NCBI GenBank assembly: GCA_030737875.1
Contig: CM060911.1
Coordinates: 89,672,599 to 89,736,598 of the forward strand
From: Allium sativum
Taxonomy: Eukaryota > Streptophyta > Magnoliopsida > Asparagales > Amaryllidaceae
Reading direction: 5' to 3'
DNA length: 64,000 nucleotides
Made by a program: the position numbers and the translations under genes. How positions within the stretch are numbered: position 1 is the stretch's first letter; every line of letters starts with the position of its first letter. The notes beneath the pieces are model-generated. The model was not told the origin of the DNA. It saw nothing but the letters and a program-made list of their open reading frames with translations, and made no database searches. This document shows positions 58,818-64,000 of this stretch, one piece after another.

Positions 58818-59105
58818 TCGACAACTCCGGCAGTACTTGTACGATTACTTGATGATGTTGTGCAAATTGTTTCGATAACTACTTTTGATTCAGGCCATGC
58901 AACTTTGGTACCGATGGCTTCTCCTGCTCGTGTCAATTCTTTAATGGGCCTCCATAGAAAAGCATCTTCGATTTTCGGATTATCTATCCAAACTGCAACA
59001 GCAGCTGGACCAAGAGGGTGATCATTCACAAGTTCTTTTGAATCAGTCGAATGCAGTCATCCAGGTGCGACTAATTCTTCACTACCACTCCAATCGATTA
59101 GTTTG
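58818..59105 (-). pseudogene. DUF8039-like repeat 2, with an in-frame TGA
   Basis: Reads KCKLIDWSGSEELVAPG, stop, LHSTDSKELVNDHPLGPAAV, then AVWIDNPKIEDAFLWRPIKE and GTKVAWPESKVVI. It ends at a GTAGGT donor (VVEK/GTAGGT). The TGA sits where related repeats have an arginine-like codon, consistent with CGA to TGA. Confidence 0.75.
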
Positions 59106-59212
59106 CATTTTTATATCTACGCTGTTACTTTTACTCTAATAAGAAAGGACAAATTATTATTTTTGTACATAGAAAATTAAAAAATAAATAGTAAAAAAAA
59201 ATGAAAGATTAC

Positions 59213-59352
59213 CGCATTATCTTCTTTTTCAAAGTTATCAAAGTTGCGCATAACAAGTCTAGTAACTGGCCATGCTACTATCTCACCAACAACGTCTTCA
59301 ATTTGTGCTGAATGAAGTGAAGGTCGCCACAAGAAAGCATCTGGTTTTCTCA
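59213..59352 (-). pseudogene. DUF8039-like repeat 1
   Basis: Minus strand reads DTMRKPDAFLWRPSLHSAQI, then EDVVGEIVAWPVTRLVMRNF. The first half of the module is not clear and may lie in another exon near 59450. Confidence 0.65.
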
Positions 59353-59459
59353 TAGTGTCTATTATTAATCAAAAACAAATTATATTAATAATGAAATTAA
59401 ATGTCAAATATAATGAAATCACACTACTACTATAAATAATTTTTACCATTTGATGCACA

Positions 59460-60230
59460 TTTGCTTCATCTTGGATTTCTTTTCCCTGTCAAAAAAATAT
59501 AGTACATTTATATAGGACAATCAGCACATTTGTGTTGAAATCAATTATATTTCTAATGGGCTCAAAATAATGAAATATGCACATGGCCAAAGAAAAATTG
59601 GTTACTGCATCCTAAATAAACTTCCATGGGTAAGAAAATTCGACACTTCATAATAGCTATTATATCTCAGATGTGAATTTATCTTACTATTCTGTACATA
59701 ATGTCATAAGGGAAAATCAACATTTTACATTATATTTAAAAAATTAACATTTAAGTCAAATAGTTATTATATGTTGCAATATGCAATAAAAATATTGTAC
59801 AACTGAAATTAAAAAGCAAAAAGAATATACAGATCATAAAAATACATGAATTTTTTTTCAAAAACATAACCCCCTATGTGCCTTTGACTATAATGATGGT
59901 AAACTGTATCATAATAAAGATATTGCATTTCACATTTAATCATAGCAGCAAGATACATATACAACTGAAAGTTTCAAATGTATTAGATATCAGCCATACT
60001 TCAATGTTTTATTGAAGAAGTAGAACGAGAAAAAAATGTTTTAATGTTGTTATTTCTTTTACCTGGAGAAGTAAGGCAAACACAAACATTGTGTACCAAT
60101 ATTTTTTTTGGGAAATATATGCGTCGAGTTCATTTGTAATTTTTATTTCGTGTGATATGTTCCATTTGTAAATTATTTGATAATAATTGGAAGGAGAATT
60201 CCAGTTATTTAATTTATTAAAGGGCTCAAA
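59460..60230 (-). other. AT-rich probable intron
   Basis: No coding signal on either strand and no recognisable repeat. Confidence 0.45.
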
Positions 60231-60235
60231 GCAAA

Positions 60236-60640
60236 GTTGACAAGAAGTTCACATTAATTCATTGCAAGTTTAAACTCAATATGATGCATGTCATTTCAAT
60301 ACAAGATATAAAAAATTCAGTGCAATGCCATTTAAAATTTAGTCATTGCAGGTTGGAATTAATATTCAGTGATCTGCAAATCTTAATCAGTCAAATGCAG
60401 TGCAAGTTCACATTAATTCAATGCGAGTTCACCCCTTCCGAAATTAATATCTCAGTTCGATATAACGTGACATTAATGCAGTGCAAATCTTAATCAGTCA
60501 AATGCAGTGCAAGTTCACATTAATTCAGTGCAAGTTCACATTAATTCAATGTGAGCAGGTTTGGTTCACCCCTTCCGAAATTAAGTTCACCCCTTCCGAA
60601 ATTAATATCTCAGTTCGATATAACATGACATTAATGAATA
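60236..60640 (+). repeat. Complex tandem repeat of TTCACATTAATTCA-type words
   Basis: Words such as AGTGCAAGTTCACATTAATTCA, TTCACCCCTTCCGAAATTAA (three times) and ATCTCAGTTCGATATAAC (twice) recur in changing order. This gives higher-order duplication inside a probable intron of the transposase-like gene. Confidence 0.8.
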
Positions 60641-62284
60641 GAAGGAAGAAGATAAAGCTTCATAGGTAATTTTGTAAAATTACGTTAGTTTGTTAAGGGG
60701 TTACTTTTTTATGTAGTCCTCCCCATAACAATTTTTTTTAAAATAGCCTCCCCTTAACAAAGTTGTCAATAAGAATGCCCGCAATAATTATAATATGATG
60801 CTATGGTTAAATTAAGTTCTACCAACAAATGGGTCCAAACAATCAATACTCCACATGTATACATGGCTGCCGTGGTTAAATTAAGTTATGATGTTTCAAC
60901 AGCCATGTTCAATAATTTGAAGTGCTAAAATAAGATACAAATGAGCAATGCTAAAAACACATACGTCGTGTAGTATAAATACCTTATTTTTCACAAGAAT
61001 GCGAACTTGATTGTTTGTTTATCCCTCATGTATGACCACATTGCCTTGGTGTACGTCATACCCTGTCCCATTGCTCTCAACCGTCCTGGCCTATCCTGCC
61101 CCAAAACTCTTGCAAATGCATCGTCTTTGTAATTAGTTGTTCAGCTGGAATTTTATTCACTCTGTATTTGTTTAATTTTTTGCTACACATGTTGTCATAC
61201 ATGCATATTATACGCAATCGAACCATCACAATAATGAACATATTATTATCTAATAAAATTTCAAACTACTTACAATAGCATATGCGACAATCGAATTTAC
61301 CGGCTCGCCATTCTTTCGTATGTGCGATTTGATCCAAACTTGTTCTCTATAGACTGAAGATGGCTGACGACTCGCCTTTTTCTATGTTTAAAGAACATTT
61401 TTTACAACACGCCACCATGACTAACTAGCTAATAAATATTATGGTATATAAGGTAGTAATTTTTACCAAATCATCGGCCACTCGAGCAATTCCTTTACGA
61501 CTACATGTATGAGGTATCAAATTGTCTCTAATAGCTTGATATTTTTGACTCAATTCCTAAGAATAAAATGAAAACATGCATTACAAAATCGAGATTGATT
61601 TTCGCATCTCATCAATATTAAATGTGTAACTTTTACCATAAACTCTAGAGTCGTTTTGGACTTGACAAACTTCTTCCACTCATACATACTTAGGTTGCCT
61701 GGTTTCAACCTATTTCTTTCTTCGTCGCTCCTTGCTTTTGCTATTTTGAGAACTAATCAAGATTTCGAACCTCTAAATATGCATCCCATTTGATAAAATA
61801 TGCACGCCTTTTGCCATTCTTCATCCAATTTAAATCTAACCTGCAATATTTAAAGGCATGTATAAGGAAGATCATTTACAGCAAAGACTAAATTTTTATC
61901 CATTAACAAATACATGCATATTTAGTAACACATAATAGATTATAAACAAGTCAAATAAAAGCGTAGAAGTAGATTTCAAAGGAAAAATAAGCCTTAAACA
62001 GATAATTATTTCTCTATTAAGTCATCCGAAAAGAAATCCTAAGAAATACAGAAATCAAGTCACGGCTACATCTAAGCAGTCATCATATAGAAATATTTTC
62101 CATTTCAGCTGTTAATTTGTTTATAGAAGATGTAACTCAATTTTTTTCTACAAGTGTCAACATGAAAAGAATATTGGTAAAACTACTTGTAGTTTGTCAA
62201 TATCATTAAAATTAGAATAATTCCTGTTAAATATCATTAACAACAAGAAGAAAATGAACATTAAGAGTCAACCGAAATTTTAAC

Positions 62285-62815
62285 CTATAAATAAAGATAT
62301 ACCCGAATGCAACCCCACAAAGCAACTTGTAGTTTGTCACTTAGATTCTTCCACTTATCAAGGGTAACCGGAACATGTTCCCTAATTAGCGGACCTAGAT
62401 ATGAAGACAACTTCACGGACCCATCTCCTATTGCATCAAATTCAACTTCAATACGACTAGAAAGATTCGATGGAAGTCTTTTCACTTTGGTTGGACCTCT
62501 AACATTGTGCTTCATAATTGGATTTTTATTGACATCGCTTGTAGTCTCATTCATGTCAGCTTCACAATTTTCTGAAACATGCGTTGAATCTTTGTCAACT
62601 GCTTCAACGTTGTCTTGATTTTGAGCATCGTAATTCTCAGTGTTTACTTCCATTTGGTTTTCTTGGTTTCCATTTTTTCGTGAGTTGCCTTCAATGCAAA
62701 TGTTGCTATCCGCCATGTTGTTGCTGCTTTTAGCATTATCATTGGATGTGATGCATTCTTGGAATGTTTTTAGCCATTTTTTAGCAATCCTCTTCCTTTT
62801 ATTCATTTTCTGCAA
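62285..62815 (-). pseudogene. First recognisable exon of the transposase-like gene
   Basis: It starts after an acceptor (TATTTTGCAG) with KMNKRKRIAKKWLKTFQE, then an Asn/Asp/Glu-rich linker, a basic KVKRLPSNLSSRIEVEFDA segment and VKLSSYLGPLIREHVPVTLD. The donor GTATAT follows GCIR, and the frame then runs into intron. This is the N-terminal flank of the plant transposase domain. The frame is open here. Further exons probably lie upstream beyond 62815. Confidence 0.7.
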
Positions 62816-62867
62816 AATACAAAATGGCTAAAAAGGTCAAAACATGTCATTCTTTTAAAAAACCAAA

Positions 62868-63004
62868 TCTGCATACACGTAACCCAAATATGCATAACCC
62901 AAACCCGCATAACCCAAATCTACATACACATAACCCAAATCTGCATACAAGTAATAACCCAAATCTGCAAACACGTAACCCAAATCTGCATAACTACTCG
63001 CACA
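62868..63004 (+). repeat. Minisatellite of AACCCAAATCTGCATACAC-type units
   Basis: About eight degenerate units of 12-21 bases built from AACCCAAATCTGCAT(A)ACACGT. Unit length varies by loss of the ACACGT tail. Confidence 0.85.
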
Positions 63005-63493
63005 GTATTGCACAACTACTCACACAAACCCCGCAAATCTACGTACAGGTGTCAGTATCAGATTGCAATAGAAATTTTAAATGATTATTTCTTCAAGCAT
63101 AGAAAGCAATACATTTCTCATTATAGAAAACTATCCTAAATTTCTCAGTTTGAATTTTTGATTTGGTTTGCGCTATGCCCTACTTTATTCACATTTTCAT
63201 ATTCATCTTTACAGTTAAATTTCCTTCTTTCATTTTAGTAAACATTAGATTGGTAGACAAATTATGTAACGTTAGTGAATGTAAGTTAGTTACCTTGCTC
63301 TTATGAAAATTTGCAGATTTGTTAGTCCAGTAATGTTTATTAATTCTAAAACTGGATGGTCTAATATGACACTGGATTATGTATCAGAAACAAATATTTG
63401 AAACTGAAATAACGCCCAAACAAAAATCAGTTTAAAAAGGAAACTTTATCCCAGTAGTTGATCATTTCAGCTAACTGATTTACCTGAAGATTT
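63005..63493. other. Intergenic or intronic sequence with no recognised feature
   Basis: AT-rich. I see no exon, repeat or terminal inverted repeat before the LTR start at 63494. Confidence 0.5.
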
Positions 63494-64000
63494 TGTAACA
63501 CCTCGTGTTTTCTATTAACATTAAACTAACAAATTGAGGAATAATTAATTTTAAATGTGAGAATATAGGGAAACGGGATACGCCATTGTGTTCGTCTTGG
63601 AATTCTGGTTGAGATAGAGTCCGAGTTTGCATAAATTGGACTTCGTATGAAGAAGTTATGGCTGTCGGAAGTTTCCAGAAATTCAAATTTAAATTCAAAA
63701 ACGAATTCAAACTCAGAACCGAGCAGGGCGGGAAATTTCCCACCCCAGGCCAGGTCGACCGAGGGGTTGACCATAGTGTCGACCTACCTTATAGGTCGAT
63801 CTGGAGGTCGACCTAGGGGTCGACCTACCCCCCTCGAGCAGATTTGAATTAAGCCAAATTCTGAGCTGCTGCTGGGTCATTAGGGCTGAGTTGGCTTTTT
63901 GGATGGTTCAGGTTACTTCCAGGTTGATCGGATGGCCTAAATTAATCCTAATCTCTATATAAACACATGTAGACTCAAACCCTAAACCTAATCAAAAATT
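63494..64000 (+). repeat. Start of another A-type LTR, plus strand, running off the window
   Basis: TGTAACACCTCG, then GGGAAACGGGATACGCCATTG and the TATGAAGAAGTTATGGC phrase, as in the A and B LTRs. An E2F-like inverted pair (63726-63745), GTCGACC words (63752-63830) and CTATATAAA (63955-63963) follow in the same order as in A. Confidence 0.88.

Larger units (their letters stand above)
58447..62814 (-). pseudogene. Decayed multi-exon plant transposase gene (Ptta/En/Spm type) with DUF8039-like repeats
   Basis: Minus-strand exons with GT-AG borders can be followed. They are 62814 to 62298 (VKLSSYLGPLIREHVPVTLDKW, ALWGCIR), about 61838 to 61638 (LDLNWMKNGKRRAYFIKWDAY; SMYEWKKFVKSKTTLEFM), 61557 to 61470 (QKYQAIRDNLIPHTCSRKGIARVADDL), about 61385 to 61275 (VWIKSHIRKNGEPVN), and about 61130 to 61010 (DDAFARVLGQDRPGRLRAMGQGM). 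Three DUF8039-like repeats follow. This order matches plant proteins annotated as plant transposase (Ptta/En/Spm family), known from CACTA-type elements. A TGA interrupts the second DUF8039 repeat and an exon near 61145 does not join in frame, so the gene is not functional. No CACTA terminal repeats were found. Exon limits are approximate. Confidence 0.75.

Noticed and set aside
50246..63493. Search for CACTA terminal inverted repeats bounding the transposase-like gene
   Set aside because: No CACTA-type termini with matching repeats were visible, so I do not call a complete CACTA element.

Overview
The window is plant nuclear DNA, almost entirely repetitive. It carries long Ty3/gypsy-type LTR sequences, a plant-type Helitron, a MITE and a decayed En/Spm-type (CACTA-like) plant transposase gene, with AT-rich intergenic sequence and GT-AG introns. 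These features suggest a eudicot, but I cannot name the species. I found no ordinary host gene, rRNA, tRNA or CRISPR array.

The left 50 kb is a nest of insertions that can be read to the base. Element A (minus strand; gag-bearing LTR element; 1-454 plus 44951-50245, running off the left edge) is split inside gag by element C (minus strand; 455-44950; target-site duplication, TSD, GTAAC; 0.92-kb LTRs; tRNA-Asp-type primer site; no coding capacity). C is split by element D (minus strand; 5545-43710; TSD GAATT; 3.55-kb LTRs; gag only). D is split by element B (plus strand; 9810-38709; TSD TTAAC; 3.54-kb LTRs; intact gag only). The 5' LTR of B is split by a complete 19.7-kb Helitron (9964-29657; TC start, 3' hairpin, CTAG end, inserted between A and T). 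The Helitron carries a 166-bp MITE (13912-14077; 10-bp TSD). The order of events is therefore A, C, D, B, Helitron, with the MITE inside the Helitron.

The Helitron encodes a multi-exon RepHel protein: zinc finger, Helitron-like N domain, HUH Rep with paired tyrosines, and a PIF1-type helicase. One in-frame TAG sits between the HUH motif and the tyrosines. About 6.6 kb downstream of RepHel has no intact gene and holds possible captured-exon relics and tandem duplications.

A, B and D belong to one superfamily of gag-bearing elements in which no pol is seen (TR-GAG type for B and D). Their LTRs exceed 3 kb. U3 is short (TATA box about 0.4-0.5 kb from the LTR start) and a polyadenylation signal lies near the LTR end, so most of the LTR is probably transcribed. 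That transcribed part contains a tandem pair of long inverted-repeat elements whose arms differ between copies yet stay complementary, which looks like a conserved structured RNA or DNA module.

From 45478 to 50245 element A forms a shared-LTR tandem arrangement (truncated LTR, 3' internal piece, full LTR, primer site, gag). The right part (51250-63493) holds a minus-strand, intron-rich, decayed gene of the plant transposase (Ptta/En/Spm) type with three DUF8039-like repeats. A 5.1-kb solo LTR (52397-57522, TSD ATAGA) is inserted in it. A related truncated LTR (50246-51249) lies to its left, and another A-type LTR starts at 63494 and leaves the window.
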